Assembly: GCF_018070025.1 (NCBI RefSeq)
Contig: NZ_JAGPYQ010000001.1
Location: 4,216,001-4,280,000 of the forward strand
From: Streptomyces liliiviolaceus
Lineage (GTDB): Bacteria > Actinomycetota > Actinomycetes > Streptomycetales > Streptomycetaceae
Length of the DNA: 64,000 nt
Reading direction: 5' to 3'
In this document: one piece after another, positions 52,425 through 61,350 of the stretch
Layout: the number at the start of each line of letters is the position of its first letter
Numbering within the stretch: the first letter of the stretch is position 1
Translations under genes and position numbers: made by a program
The notes under the pieces: model-generated
Database searches by the model: none
Told to the model about the DNA's origin: nothing
Seen by the model: only the letters and a program-made list of their open reading frames with translations

Positions 52425-52937
52425 TCACAACGTACTGACGGCCGTGTGAGCTGCTGAAATAAACTCGTCGAGCCGGTCGCGGAACCGTTCCTGTGCTTCG
52501 TCGAAGTCCTCCCGAGCCTGCGGTTTCTCCAGCGAAACATGCCACAGAGCCGAGTTGGCTTCTGCAGCTGCTTCCAGTACAGCGCGAGCGGCTTGGGCTA
52601 CGGTGTCGGATCCTTCGAGCACGATGACGCGCACGCAGCGCATGAGCGGGTCGAAGCCGTCGCGCAGTTGCACCCGGGTCTCCTCGATACGGGTCAGCCG
52701 GGCTGCGTGATCGGTGAGCTGCACGTAGGCATCACCGACACGCCAGTACAACTCGCCGATCACATGGGCCTGCTCCATCAAATCCAAGTAGGCGATACGC
52801 CGGCTGCTTCGTAAGTGGTCCCGGCGCTGTCCCTCGATGGACGTCTCCGCCTGGACTCTCGCCGCCCGCGCGTTGCCGACCGTGGTCACCCAGCTCGCCA
52901 GGACCGCTGTGCCGCCAGTGAAGACCGCTACCCACAC
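52425..52937 (-). CDS. Hypothetical membrane-anchored protein
   Basis: GTG 52937 gives 170 residues. A single N-terminal hydrophobic helix (V-A-V-F-T-G-G-T-A-V-L-A-S-W-V) is followed by a long helical, charged domain that could be a coiled coil (Q-L-T-D-H-A-A-R-L-T-R-I-E-E-T-R). This layout is common in actinobacterial proteins of unknown role. It lies upstream of the pentapeptide gene on the same strand. Confidence 0.6.
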   Translation of the reverse strand: MWVAVFTGGTAVLASWVTTVGNARAARVQAETSIEGQRRDHLRSSRRIAYLDLMEQAHVIGELYWRVGDAYVQLTDHAARLTRIEETRVQLRDGFDPLMRCVRVIVLEGSDTVAQAARAVLEAAAEANSALWHVSLEKPQAREDFDEAQERFRDRLDEFISAAHTAVSTL

Positions 52938-53224
52938 CGTGCTGTCCCCCCACCACTAGCCCAGTGTCGACGCCGCACTCCAGGCTGTCGAGACGGCCTC
53001 CGTTCTCTGCCCGGTCTGCAACCAGCCATGTGTCTCCGTCAGTTCCGTCGGGCCTGAGCCCACGTCTGTCCCTGCGTCAAACTGAACGGCGCGGCCTGCG
53101 CCGGCGACCCGTCGGTCGTCCTGGTCATGCACAGCGAGGTATACACGTCGGTTTCCGACATGGCATCAGTCCGTCTGCTCATGGGCGCGGCGCGGAGCAG
53201 AATGCGCGGATTCCTTCCGGCTCT

Positions 53225-53686
53225 TCACGAGTGGGCCGGCGCGTCGGTCCGCAGATGAGTGAGCAGGGCCCGTACCTGCTCGGGGTCGTCGCCGTCCGTG
53301 GTGAAGGACAAGATCGCCTGCAGAACGTGACGGGCGCGGTCGCCGGTGGTCTGGACGTCGTCGCCTGCGCTGGTCGCCCAGCCGGAAATCATGCTCAACG
53401 CCACGGTGGTCATGTGAGAGATGAGGCCCTGCCGCAGCTCGGCCACTGCTCTGTCCTGCTCGGCGCCCTCCAGGCGGGCGATGCCGGTGACCACCAGCAG
53501 CATGTTCTGCACCCGGCTGGCACCGTAGCGGGCCACCAACACCGCCAGCGGCAGCTCACTCTGACCGCCACCCACCAGAACGGCCAGCGCGTCATCCTCA
53601 TCGGCCCATGCCGCTTCCAGCGTCGCGATCACCCGCATGACCTCATCCGCGGTCAGCTCCGGTTCCATGGACGGCACCGTAGCCAT
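53225..53686 (-). CDS. Hypothetical helical protein
   Basis: ATG 53686 (or 53668) gives 153 residues, all-helical and acidic (L-T-A-D-E-V-M-R-V-I-A-T-L-E-A-A-W-A-D-E). No motif is recognised. The 306 bp upstream up to the antitoxin gene hold no other gene. Confidence 0.6.
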   Translation of the reverse strand: MATVPSMEPELTADEVMRVIATLEAAWADEDDALAVLVGGGQSELPLAVLVARYGASRVQNMLLVVTGIARLEGAEQDRAVAELRQGLISHMTTVALSMISGWATSAGDDVQTTGDRARHVLQAILSFTTDGDDPEQVRALLTHLRTDAPAHS

Positions 53687-53954
53687 CCCGCACCGTTCCG
53701 GGGGGGTCTTACACAGCTTCTGGGAGGCAGGGCCCGGTGACGGGCGTTGTACGACGGGTCCGGCTGGCAGGTCGTTCGGTGGCGCGGCTGGGAGGGTGTG
53801 GGAGAGCGCCGGTGCTGTAGCCGGAGCGGGTCCTCGCATCCGCGAGCACCCGCCACCGGAACGCGGGAAGGCGTCCTTTTTATCCTTTTTATCTCGCTTT
53901 GGTGCTGGAGGTGGGTCCGGGCAGTCGTGCAGCCGTTGGCGCTCCACGGCGACA

Positions 53955-53984
53955 GGTACCTCATTTGGTACCGGACGGGGTACC
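53955..53984 (+). promoter_or_regulatory. Triple operator upstream of the toxin-antitoxin unit
   Basis: Three perfect GGTACC palindromes start at 53955, 53967 and 53979, spaced exactly 12 bp apart, ending 8 nt before the antitoxin ATG and overlapping the expected promoter. Equal spacing of slightly more than one helical turn suits cooperative binding of an autoregulatory ribbon-helix-helix antitoxin. Confidence 0.75.
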
Positions 53985-53992
53985 TTGGAGAT

Positions 53993-54199
53993 ATGCCTGC
54001 ACTCAACGTGGAATTCAGCGAAGAAGAGATGGCGCGGCTGCGTGATCGGGCGGCTCTGACGGGCCGGAGCCTGAAGCAGCACGTGCACGACGTGACGGTG
54101 GAGGAAGCCGACCGGCTCGCCTTCGTGGAAGGCGCCGTTGCCGAGGCGGCCCGGGTCCTGCCCGGCATCGAGGCGCGCTTCCCCGCAGGGCAGCGGTGA
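53993..54199 (+). CDS. Antitoxin, ribbon-helix-helix type
   Basis: ATG 53993 with GGAG just upstream gives 68 residues. A short strand (A-L-N-V-E-F) is followed by two helices (E-E-E-M-A-R-L-R-D-R-A-A and S-L-K-Q-H-V-H-D-V-T-V-E-E-A), the ribbon-helix-helix pattern. It would bind the triple GGTACC operator and neutralise the toxin, whose start overlaps its stop by 4 nt (GTGA). Confidence 0.75.
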   Translation: MPALNVEFSEEEMARLRDRAALTGRSLKQHVHDVTVEEADRLAFVEGAVAEAARVLPGIEARFPAGQR

Positions 54200-54579
54200 G
54201 CGCGATCATCCGTGTCGACGTCGGCTGGGTCCTGCAGGTCCAGTCCGCGATCTCCCCGCTGAACGTGCCCATCGCCGACTGGGGCGCCCTGGGGTTCATG
54301 GCCGACCGGCACACCTTCGCGCGCGAGCGCGGCGTCCCCTACTACGAGGAACCCGCGGCCCGGGCCGCGACCTTCCTACACACCGCGCTGCTGCTGCGCC
54401 CCTTCACCGACTACAACCTCGTCATCGGATGGGCCTGCACCAGCCAGTACATGCACCTCTCCGGCCAGCCCCTGCAGGCCAAGGACGACGACCTGTACGA
54501 CCTCGCCCAGGCCGTCCGTGCGCAGGAAGCCGATCTGCGGGCCATCGCGCAGCGCCTGGAAGCCTGGCGCAGCCGGTGA
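54196..54579 (+). CDS. Doc/Fic-like toxin component
   Basis: GTG 54196 gives 127 residues. The pattern V-D-V-G-W-V-L-Q-V-Q-S-A near 7, D-W-G-A-L-G-F-M near 29 and L-R-P-F-T-D-Y-N-L-V-I-G-W near 68 matches the small Doc/Fic toxins of Streptomyces, though the usual H-P-F-x-D/E-G-N-K catalytic loop is altered (Arg for His, Tyr for Gly). Doc-type toxins modify translation factor EF-Tu. The altered loop may mean another activity or inactivity. Confidence 0.7.
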   Translation: MSAIIRVDVGWVLQVQSAISPLNVPIADWGALGFMADRHTFARERGVPYYEEPAARAATFLHTALLLRPFTDYNLVIGWACTSQYMHLSGQPLQAKDDDLYDLAQAVRAQEADLRAIAQRLEAWRSR

Positions 54580-54770
54580 CCCCCGTGCAGGGATCTGCAT
54601 TCGTCAGCTACATGCCGCCCGTCGGCGGAGCGAAGCAGACGCTGCCCGAACTGACGGACCACTGCCGCCCGGCCGGAGAGAAGACGCATCCAGAGCACGC
54701 CTACCCCTCCACCGGCCCAGCGATCTGCCGTCGCTGCGGCATGGAGGAGAAAGCAGGGGCCGGCATGTGA
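54576..54770 (+). CDS. Third gene of the toxin-antitoxin unit, CxxC protein
   Basis: GTG 54576 overlaps the toxin stop by 4 nt (GTGA) and gives 64 residues. It has I-C-R-R-C-G near the C-terminus, plus His/Cys in L-T-D-H-C-R-P and H-P-E-H-A, consistent with a small zinc site. No family is known. Its coupling to the toxin suggests a part in the same system. Confidence 0.5.
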   Translation: MTPVQGSAFVSYMPPVGGAKQTLPELTDHCRPAGEKTHPEHAYPSTGPAICRRCGMEEKAGAGM

Positions 54771-54892
54771 TCCGTGACTTCGGGTGATCGCTCAGATGCC
54801 GCAGAGGGCTTCTTCCTGCACCGCGTTCAGGGGCGGCTGCGTTGTCTGTCTGACGTTCCCGGCCGCAGGCCGGGGTGCCCTCCGGAGGAACC

Positions 54893-55336
54893 GTGCAGTT
54901 CACTGTCCTGCCGGTCCGCGGGCAGCCCGCCTCCCCCGTGCCGGGGCAGGCCTTCCCGGTCCAGGACAACGGGGACGACTACAGCCTCAAGACGGCTTTC
55001 CAGTTGCTGTATGCCGATCCGGACAGTGCGGTCAGGGAGATCGGCGGGGTCACGATCGGGCGGCCGGGTGCAGGGGGCGCCGCAGACGGTGCAGTGGGCG
55101 TGGGCGAGGGAGAGCGCGGAGGCCGGGGTGTGGGCGCGGGCGGGCCCGGCCGGGCAGAGCGTGTCCTCGATGACGGCGGCCGGGGCGGGCCGGGGCGGCA
55201 CGCACGGACACGGTGGCGTGGCGGTGGCGGGGTGTTCGCTCAGGAGCGGTCCGGTGCGGCCGCGGGGCGGGTGCGGCGGCCGTCGGGCCGGCGGCCGATC
55301 TCGCGGGCGACGGTGTCGAGTTCGCTGCTGCTGTAG
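54893..55336 (+). CDS. Doubtful hypothetical frame
   Basis: GTG 54893 behind GGAGGA starts a frame whose first 59 residues look coding (Q-D-N-G-D-D-Y-S-L-K-T-A-F-Q-L-L-Y). The rest is Gly/Arg-rich and overlaps the 3' end of the gene at 55240 on the other strand. It may be a truncated gene head. A minus-strand frame at 55070-55200 with H-C-T-V-C-G competes. Confidence 0.35.
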   Translation: MQFTVLPVRGQPASPVPGQAFPVQDNGDDYSLKTAFQLLYADPDSAVREIGGVTIGRPGAGGAADGAVGVGEGERGGRGVGAGGPGRAERVLDDGGRGGPGRHARTRWRGGGGVFAQERSGAAAGRVRRPSGRRPISRATVSSSLLL

Positions 55337-55662
55337 GCGGTGCGGATGCCGGAGGGGGTCATGCCGGTGGCCTGGGCGAGGGCGTCGAGTTTGTAGGGGC
55401 GGTCGCCGTGGAACTCGCGGCCGTAGGCGAGGAGATGGCGGATCTCGCGGTCGGCGGCCTCGCGGCGGGCGCGGGCGTTGCCGAGGGCGAGCAGCAGGGC
55501 GTCCTCGCCGAGGCCGTCGCACTGGGCTTCGAGGGCGGATGCGTCGGCGGTGCGGGCCCGTTCGGCCTGTTCGCGCACGTCGGGGTAGAGCTCTTCGGGT
55601 GTGACGTCGCCGGGCTGCGGCAGCGGGATGCGGATGGCTGTGATGTCACCGATCAAATCCAT
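55240..55662 (-). CDS. Hypothetical protein with a C-terminal helix-turn-helix
   Basis: ATG 55662 gives 140 residues. The first 90 are acidic helices. The segment L-D-A-L-A-Q-A-T-G-M-T-P-S-G-I-R-T-A-Y near 93-111 is a helix-turn-helix. A palindrome immediately upstream suggests autoregulation. It is probably a plasmid- or element-type regulator. Confidence 0.6.
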   Translation of the reverse strand: MDLIGDITAIRIPLPQPGDVTPEELYPDVREQAERARTADASALEAQCDGLGEDALLLALGNARARREAADREIRHLLAYGREFHGDRPYKLDALAQATGMTPSGIRTAYSSSELDTVAREIGRRPDGRRTRPAAAPDRS

Positions 55663-55665
55663 AAA

Positions 55666-55697
55666 TGCGATTGTCGCAAAATACTGTGATGATCGCA
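55666..55697 (-). promoter_or_regulatory. Operator at the promoter of the HTH gene
   Basis: TGCGA-TTG-TCGCA (55666-55678) is a perfect palindrome with a third half-site TCGCA at 55693-55697, in an AT-rich patch just upstream of the start at 55662. Confidence 0.6.
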
Positions 55698-56054
55698 ATA
55701 GTGGGGTTGGACGCCCTGTGAGCGCCGGGGCCACTTGTCCCAGGCGTCAGGAGCGGGCGACGGACCGGTGAGGCATGTGCTTCTCGGGCACCGTGCCCGA
55801 AGCAGCTGCACCGAGGCCGTTCATGACCGGGTGCTGCCAGAGCGATCGCCCCCGGTACGAGCAGCAGCCACCGGGAGCCCGGACACCGGCAGCTGCCCGT
55901 CACCCAGGCTGCCGGAAGGGGCCGGTCCGCAATGCTGTCCCGGGCGGCGGAACCACCGCCCGCCGGGCGCCCGGCATCCGCCCGGGCACGGCACGGCGGG
56001 ATCCCGGGCCCGCCCCCTGCGGCGGTGCCGGGCCGCAGGCGGGAACCAGCCGGG

Positions 56055-56080
56055 TTGCGCAGGGAGTTGCGCCTGCGCAA
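56055..56080 (-). terminator. Stem-loop after the methyltransferase gene
   Basis: TTGCGCAGG (56055-56063) and CCTGCGCAA (56072-56080) form a 9-bp stem with an 8-nt loop, 25 nt beyond the methyltransferase stop. The rest of the 55698-56105 gap shows no gene. Confidence 0.55.
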
Positions 56081-56105
56081 GACGTCCTCCGCGGCAAGGG
56101 AGCCG

Positions 56106-56801
56106 TCATGAACCACCCGTGCGGAACGCCGTCACCAGGAGCGTGTCGGCGCCCCGCGGGTCTGCCCGGCCGGACAGCACCTCGGTGCGGATCCGGGTGA
56201 ACCCGGCTTCATCGAGGAGTTTCGTCCACACGTGTTCCTGGAGCACCCAGCGGCGCAGGGTGGCGGTCTCACCGTGCGGTGTCTTCGCGGCGATGTCGGT
56301 GTGCTGCACGTCAAGGCGGGCGGGCGCGCCGCCGAGGTGATGGGCGAGGGTGGAGAACACCAGCCGCCCGCCGGGGCGCAGCGCGCGTGCCACTGCGGGC
56401 AGCAGGCCGTACGGGTCGGTGAAGTCGGCGGCGCCGAAGACGCTGTAGAGCACGTCGTAGATGCCCGCGCTGGTGTGCAGATGCTCGGTCACGTCACGGT
56501 GGATCAGGCGCAGGCGCGGGGCGAGATGGCCGTACAGGGTGCCGGCCGCGGCGTGCTGGGCGGGCGAGGCGTCGACGGCGTCGATACGGGCGGGCCGGTG
56601 GTGGACGGCCAAGTGGGCGGCGTGCCGGGCGGCCCCGGCGCCGAGGTCGCCCACGCACCGGCCGGTGACCGTGCCGAGGAGGTCGATTCCGGGGCCGCTG
56701 TCCTGGCCCCAGGTCCACAAAAAGCGGTCGGGCACGGCGTGGTCGGTGGCGTTGCGGGCGCGGCCGTAGTGGTGCCAGAGGTCTGGGGTGGGGACGGTCA
56801 C
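56106..56801 (-). CDS. SAM-dependent methyltransferase
   Basis: GTG 56801 gives 231 residues. The class I fold is clear: G-D-L-G-A-G-A-A-R near 42-50 (motif I), I-D-A-V-D-A-S near 65 (motif II), Y-D-V-L-Y-S-V-F-G-A near 108, and L-R-P-G-G-R-L-V-F-S near 135. The start of the protein (D-L-W-H-H-Y-G) resembles small-molecule methyltransferases of secondary metabolism. The substrate is unknown. Earlier in-frame GTGs exist, so the start is uncertain. Confidence 0.8.
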   Translation of the reverse strand: MTVPTPDLWHHYGRARNATDHAVPDRFLWTWGQDSGPGIDLLGTVTGRCVGDLGAGAARHAAHLAVHHRPARIDAVDASPAQHAAAGTLYGHLAPRLRLIHRDVTEHLHTSAGIYDVLYSVFGAADFTDPYGLLPAVARALRPGGRLVFSTLAHHLGGAPARLDVQHTDIAAKTPHGETATLRRWVLQEHVWTKLLDEAGFTRIRTEVLSGRADPRGADTLLVTAFRTGGS

Positions 56802-56920
56802 CCGGCCCACCCTGGCGGGCACGGCCGGCAGGCGGGCGCATTCGGCGAAATCCCACCCGGAACGCGCACAAGCGGTCCCGGCCGAGTGGCCGGGACCCCT
56901 GTGCCCCGTGCGGGGGATTC

Positions 56921-59197
56921 TTATACGCCGGGGGTGATATCCGGGTCTCTCAGCCCCTTCATGAGCTCGGTGATGACCTCGCGGTCCCGCTCCTCGTCGC
57001 TGTACGGGCCTGGTGCGGCGGTCTCCTGACGGGGCGCGAAGCGTGGCACCTTGCGAAGCGTGGCGAACCGGTCGACCCACTTCTGGACGGTGGCGAAGTC
57101 CTCAGCGAACTCGTCGTCCGCGCCACCTTCATAGCCCTGGTCGAACAGAAACTGCAGCAGCGTCTCCAGCGGATGAGCGTCGAACAAGGATGCATCCTCA
57201 CCGGCGACCAGGTGAAGCGCCTCGAGCGCGCACTCGACGAGAGCCTCCAGCAGGGGGCCGCTCAGCGAGCCGCCGGGAACCTCCTTCAGGTTTTCATAGA
57301 GGCCGATGGCCCCGTACCAGTTGCCGCCCTCGACCTGCTCCGCCAGGTCCAGCCGGATTGCGTCCGCTACTTCACCGGCGAAGCGCGCCACGTCCTTATG
57401 GGCGATGAGCCGGCTGCCTGTCATGGCATGCACCAGACTGACGAGGTGCTCGACGTGCTCGCCGTGCCAGTGGTCCGGGCCCCTCTCCTTGACGACATGC
57501 GCCGCCAGCGGAGCGGAGTCCAACAGCTCGGCAGTCTCCAGGATCCACTGGAGGTTGGACGCCTCGCTCTCGTCTGCGACTTCAGGGGACCACTCAATGA
57601 ATTCCGCCGTCCCCAGCACCGCGGACTCGGTCCGTGCGGCTTCCGCCTTGAGTTGGGCGAGAATGCCGGCCCCGTCCGCTATTCCGGCCGCGTCGATCAG
57701 GCTGTGAATCTGCACCGGGTCGACCAGCGCGCCCAGGAGCGCGGCCATCGGGGCCCGCCCGGCGTCGAGATGGAAGCGGAGGTAGTCCGCGATCGACGGA
57801 TTGTGGAAGGACACCGTGTGCTGCGCAACGGCGACCATCGTGCCGTCCAGCACCTGCAGCGCCCGGTGGAAGGCCCGGACGTCTGCCTCCAGCCCACGCT
57901 CCTTGCGATACCAGGACCAGGATTCGCTCAGCGTGTCCAGTGTGGCCGTGCGCAGGGTGAAGAGAACTTCGAGCAGATGCACCGCGGCGTCGGTCAAATC
58001 GTTCTCCACGATCCGCTCCCAGATGCGGCGGGGATCGTCAAGGTTCTTCCGTACGGCGGCGGCGACGTCCTGCTCCTGCCGAGCGGCGAGCCGGAGCGTC
58101 TCCTCGATCAGTCGGGGGCTGAAGTTGGGGTGCTCGACGATGGGCTGCCACACTGCCCGGTCGGCGAACGGCCTCTTCTGCTCGGCGGGCAGCTCCGCGT
58201 GGTGGACGTGGTTGTAGAGGATCTGGCCCCTGACACCGAGGCTCAGGTCGGTGAGGTGGACGACGCTGGTCGCCCGTGTGACGTCCGGGGTGCCGAGCCT
58301 GTCGTGCTTCAGCAAAGCGTGCTCCAGAATGTAGTCACGGGTCGTCATCACCAGTGCCTTGTCCGGAGCCTCCTGGATTTCCCGGATGATGTCGATGAGG
58401 CGGGCGTCCTCGTTCTTGTTGAGCTGGGACTCCAGCGTCGTCTGGCCCAGGAAGTCGTCATAAAGGAACAGTTGGGGCGTGTCCTCGCGCCACAGCGCCG
58501 CGATCTCCTCGGCATCCTGCGAGATCTCATGCACCTCGTACCCGTTGCCCATGAGCCACGCAGCGAGCATCAGGGCCACCGTCGTCTTGCCCACCCCCGG
58601 GATCCCGGCGATGACGCAGACGCGCTGCTCGTCCAGGATGGCCTTCGCCCGGTCGAAGCCTTCGTGCGGGACGAAGGTGTCCGCCGCGCGCGGGATCCGC
58701 TTGCGCAACCAGGACGAGCGCACGTACTTCTCCTGGTTCAGCACCGTCTGCAGTACGGCGGTGCCGCTCAGCCAGAGACGGAAGTGGCGCCGGACCAGCT
58801 CGGGTCTGCTCTGCAGTTCGGCGACGATCTCGTCCACACCGTAGAGGTCGCCGGTGGTGCGCACGTAAGGAGCGAACGCATCGCGAATCGTGTCCTTGCC
58901 GTCGACGGTCAGGCCCACGCTCGTGGCGATGAGGTACCGGGCCGGCTTCAGCGCGAGGACCTTGGGCAGCTCCTCCTTGACCAGGCGCCTCGTCAGCGTC
59001 GCCTGCGCAGCCTTGGGCCAGTGCTTGCACTGGACGACCGTCATGGTTCCGTCCGCCGCCGTGTGACGCAGATCGATCCCCCGGTCCCGGCCGCGTGGGA
59101 AGAGCTCTAGCGGCATGCCGAGAATCTCACCGAAAAGATCCCGGCAGACGACCTCGAAATCATGGTCCGTCAGGCGTCCCAAGTCGAAAGAATCCAT
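56921..59197 (-). CDS. Nuclease-nSTAND3 NTPase, antiviral-type conflict protein
   Basis: The 758-residue protein starts at ATG 59197 behind GAAGGCGG. Residues 1-130 are a Mrr/PD-(D/E)XK nuclease domain: F-E-V-V-C-R-D-L-F near 14-22, R-G-I-D-L-R near 39-44 with Asp42, and V-V-Q-C-K-H-W near 54-60 with Lys58. Residues 180-420 are a STAND NTPase: Walker A G-I-P-G-V-G-K-T-T at 198-206, Walker B L-F-L-Y-D-D-F near 243-249, and M-T-T-R near 280. The remaining 340 residues are a helical sensor array. The design matches Avs-like defence proteins that recognise a phage protein and unleash nuclease activity. Confidence 0.85.
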   Translation of the reverse strand: MDSFDLGRLTDHDFEVVCRDLFGEILGMPLELFPRGRDRGIDLRHTAADGTMTVVQCKHWPKAAQATLTRRLVKEELPKVLALKPARYLIATSVGLTVDGKDTIRDAFAPYVRTTGDLYGVDEIVAELQSRPELVRRHFRLWLSGTAVLQTVLNQEKYVRSSWLRKRIPRAADTFVPHEGFDRAKAILDEQRVCVIAGIPGVGKTTVALMLAAWLMGNGYEVHEISQDAEEIAALWREDTPQLFLYDDFLGQTTLESQLNKNEDARLIDIIREIQEAPDKALVMTTRDYILEHALLKHDRLGTPDVTRATSVVHLTDLSLGVRGQILYNHVHHAELPAEQKRPFADRAVWQPIVEHPNFSPRLIEETLRLAARQEQDVAAAVRKNLDDPRRIWERIVENDLTDAAVHLLEVLFTLRTATLDTLSESWSWYRKERGLEADVRAFHRALQVLDGTMVAVAQHTVSFHNPSIADYLRFHLDAGRAPMAALLGALVDPVQIHSLIDAAGIADGAGILAQLKAEAARTESAVLGTAEFIEWSPEVADESEASNLQWILETAELLDSAPLAAHVVKERGPDHWHGEHVEHLVSLVHAMTGSRLIAHKDVARFAGEVADAIRLDLAEQVEGGNWYGAIGLYENLKEVPGGSLSGPLLEALVECALEALHLVAGEDASLFDAHPLETLLQFLFDQGYEGGADDEFAEDFATVQKWVDRFATLRKVPRFAPRQETAAPGPYSDEERDREVITELMKGLRDPDITPGV

Positions 59198-59302
59198 ACC
59201 GCCTTCGCACAATCGCAGTGGTGCCGTCGGGCCCCATTCTCCACCGGCCGACCACCACCACAACTCTGACCATCTCAGACGGACTCCACCCGCTCCGATC
59301 CC

Positions 59303-59512
59303 ATGATCGTCAGGCGGTTCCTGGTAGCACATCCGGGACGGCCGGGGCTGTTTCGTGGCTGCCTCGCCTGGAGGCTCGCCGCCGAGGCCACCGTGTGCAC
59401 GGTGGCCGACCGCGTGTGGCGTCCATCAGATGAGGTTGTCGTCACCGGTGGAGACCCGGAACGCTTGCCCCAGGCGGTGGGTGGCTTGCTGCCGCCTTGG
59501 GCGAGCGTCTGA
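59303..59512 (+). CDS. Possible small hypothetical protein
   Basis: ATG 59303 gives 69 residues with reasonable codon use and mixed alpha/beta composition (E-A-T-V-C-T-V-A-D-R-V-W and V-V-V-T-G-G-D-P). There is no ribosome site of note and no family. It may be a chance frame. Confidence 0.35.
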   Translation: MIVRRFLVAHPGRPGLFRGCLAWRLAAEATVCTVADRVWRPSDEVVVTGGDPERLPQAVGGLLPPWASV

Positions 59513-59568
59513 AGCGGGAACGGCTAGAGAGTGACTCCCCGATCATGACTCTCGGCCATACTGCCTAT

Positions 59569-60003
59569 ATGTCCTCGTCACTTCGGCCTCCTGCGCTGCG
59601 TCCCTGCGAGAGCTGTCCTTATCGGCGTGATGTGCCTGCGGGGATCTGGGCCAGTGAGGAGTATGCGAAGCTCCGGCGTTACGACGCCGACACTCCTGAT
59701 CAGCCCACAGGGCTGTTCCAGTGTCATCAGGCCGATGCAGACAGTGCTGTCCGGCGCGTCTGTGGCGGGTGGGCTGGGTGCCACGAGGGCAGGGAACTGC
59801 TCGCCCTACGCTTGGCGTTGCTCGATGGCCGCATCGATACCGTCACGTACAAGGCTGTGGTCGAGTACGTGTCGCCGGTGCCGCTGTTCTCGTCGGGCAG
59901 CGAGGCAGGAGCTCACGGGGAATCGGGCATCGAAACGCCGGATGAGAGGGCCCGCCGCCTGATTAACAAGATCAATCGGACACGCAACGACCTCGTGCAG
60001 TAG
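59569..60003 (+). CDS. DUF6283 family protein
   Basis: ATG 59569 gives 144 residues (59545 is an alternative). The pattern C-E-S-C-P-Y-R-R-D-V-P-A-G near 14-26, F-Q-C-H-Q near 51 and V-C-G-G-W-A-G-C-H near 65-73 is typical: conserved Cys and His that could bind a metal. DUF6283 occurs on Streptomyces plasmids, phages and islands; function is unknown. Confidence 0.7.
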   Translation: MSSSLRPPALRPCESCPYRRDVPAGIWASEEYAKLRRYDADTPDQPTGLFQCHQADADSAVRRVCGGWAGCHEGRELLALRLALLDGRIDTVTYKAVVEYVSPVPLFSSGSEAGAHGESGIETPDERARRLINKINRTRNDLVQ

Positions 60004-60013
60004 AAGTTCTTGG

Positions 60014-60951
60014 TCAACAACGGAGCCAGATGAGGAGTGCGGCCGCAGTGACGGTGCCGAGGTAGATGTCTCGGCGTTTGTCATAGCGGGTGGCGACGGC
60101 TCGGAACTGCTTGATCTTGTTGATCGCTCGCTCGACGGTGTTCCTCGCTTTGTACCGGGTCTTGTCGAAGCCTGGCGGTCGGCTGCCGTCTGAACCTCGG
60201 CGGCAACGGGCAGTTCTGGAGTCGCTTTTCTCCGGGAGCACGTGCCGGATGCCGCGTCGGCGCAGGTCGCTACGGATCAGGCTGTTGCTGTACGCCTTGT
60301 CGGCACCGACGCTGTCCGGCAGTCTCCGTGGTCGGCCCGTGCCGAGTCGCGGAACGCGGATCTTGTCCATGCCCGCTTCGAACTGCGTGCAGTCCGCCCG
60401 TTGTCCGGGGGTGAGGACCAGGGAGAGCGGGCGGCATCTGCCGTCTGCCGCCAGATGATTTTTGAGTCAGCCCGCCGCGGGAGCGGCCGAGGGCCTCACC
60501 GGCCGCTCCGCCTCATCCAGGAACAGGCGTCGGCGCATGTGCGCACGCAAGTGAACTAATCTTTACAGGGCCCCTTTTGATGCATGCGGGGGTGCTGGTG
60601 GCGGATCGGTCGAGGCGCCGGCGGCGTGCTGGTGGGCCGGATCGAGGTGGAGTCGACGTTGATGTTCCAGTCGATGTCACCCACCGCGTCGGCGACGGCC
60701 TGGACGTGCTGGAGCAGTCGGTCCCAGGTGCCTTCGGCCGACCACCGGGCATGGCGCTTATGGATGGTCTGCCATGGGCCGAAATGCTTGGGCAGCTTGC
60801 GCCACTGGCAGCCGGTGCTGAGCCGATGAATGATTCCGTTGATCACCTGCCGGTGATCCCGCCACCGGCCGCACCGGTTGTCACTCCTGGGGAGCAGCGG
60901 TTCAAGCACTGCCCACTCGCCGTCCGTGAGATCTCCCCTTGCGTCTTCCAC
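60014..60951 (-). pseudogene. IS5-family transposase remnant
   Basis: The upstream half (60556-60951, from GTG 60951) has the IS5-type D-L-T-D-G-E-W-A-V-L-E-P-L-L-P start and the first catalytic Asp in N-V-D-S-T-S. It ends at an internal stop. The C-terminal half (60014-60370) carries V-G-A-D-K-A-Y-S and N-T-V-E-R-A-I-N-K-I-K with the other acidic residues. Between them (60371-60555) the frame is broken. The element cannot transpose on its own. Confidence 0.8.
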
Positions 60952-61142
60952 TCGGTGACAGGCTCGCCGTAGAGGTCGTCGATGCTGGACTGGTCGGCGA
61001 GGTCGACCACCAGCGTGCCCGGTGCTGAAAGCGGCTGCAGCGGCGAGCCAAGCGTCAGCAGCAGGCCGTCACCGCGGAGTTGGCCGGTCCATTCCATGGC
61101 ACCCTGACTGATCAGCCAGGTGATCGACTCGGTTGAGAGCAT
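60952..61142 (-). pseudogene. N-terminal fragment of a gene cut by the IS5 insertion
   Basis: ATG 61142 starts 63 residues of good composition (S-T-E-S-I-T-W-L-I-S-Q-G-A-M-E-W, then D-L-Y-G-E-P-V-T-E-W-K-T) that run directly into the transposase start. The pattern resembles the N-terminus of dCTP deaminase/dUTPase-like proteins, but I am not certain. The rest of the gene is not downstream. Confidence 0.55.
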
Positions 61143-61238
61143 GACTCACTCCCGAAGATGTAGGCAGCGCTGTGGGCATCGCCTTTCGGATCGAAGGCAG
61201 ATGCTGAAATGTTCCCCGGGATAGTCCGCGATATCTAT

Positions 61239-61254
61239 ATGTCCGATAGGACAT
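61239..61254. promoter_or_regulatory. Perfect inverted repeat in the LysR promoter region
   Basis: ATGTCC-GATA-GGACAT is a perfect 6-4-6 inverted repeat in an AT-rich patch between the divergent gene fragment (61142) and the LysR gene (61351). It is a good candidate operator for the LysR protein. Confidence 0.65.
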
Positions 61255-61350
61255 TTTAAGGTTTTCTCGGGGTGAAATGCGGAGAAGTTCAGTTCTGCTG
61301 GCCGTGCGAACAGTGCAAGCTGGTTGCGGCCGCATCAGGGAAGGAGCGTG

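Noticed and set aside
57173..59110. 645-codon plus-strand frame opposite the nuclease-STAND gene
   Set aside because: It is a shadow of a gene with intact nuclease and NTPase motifs.
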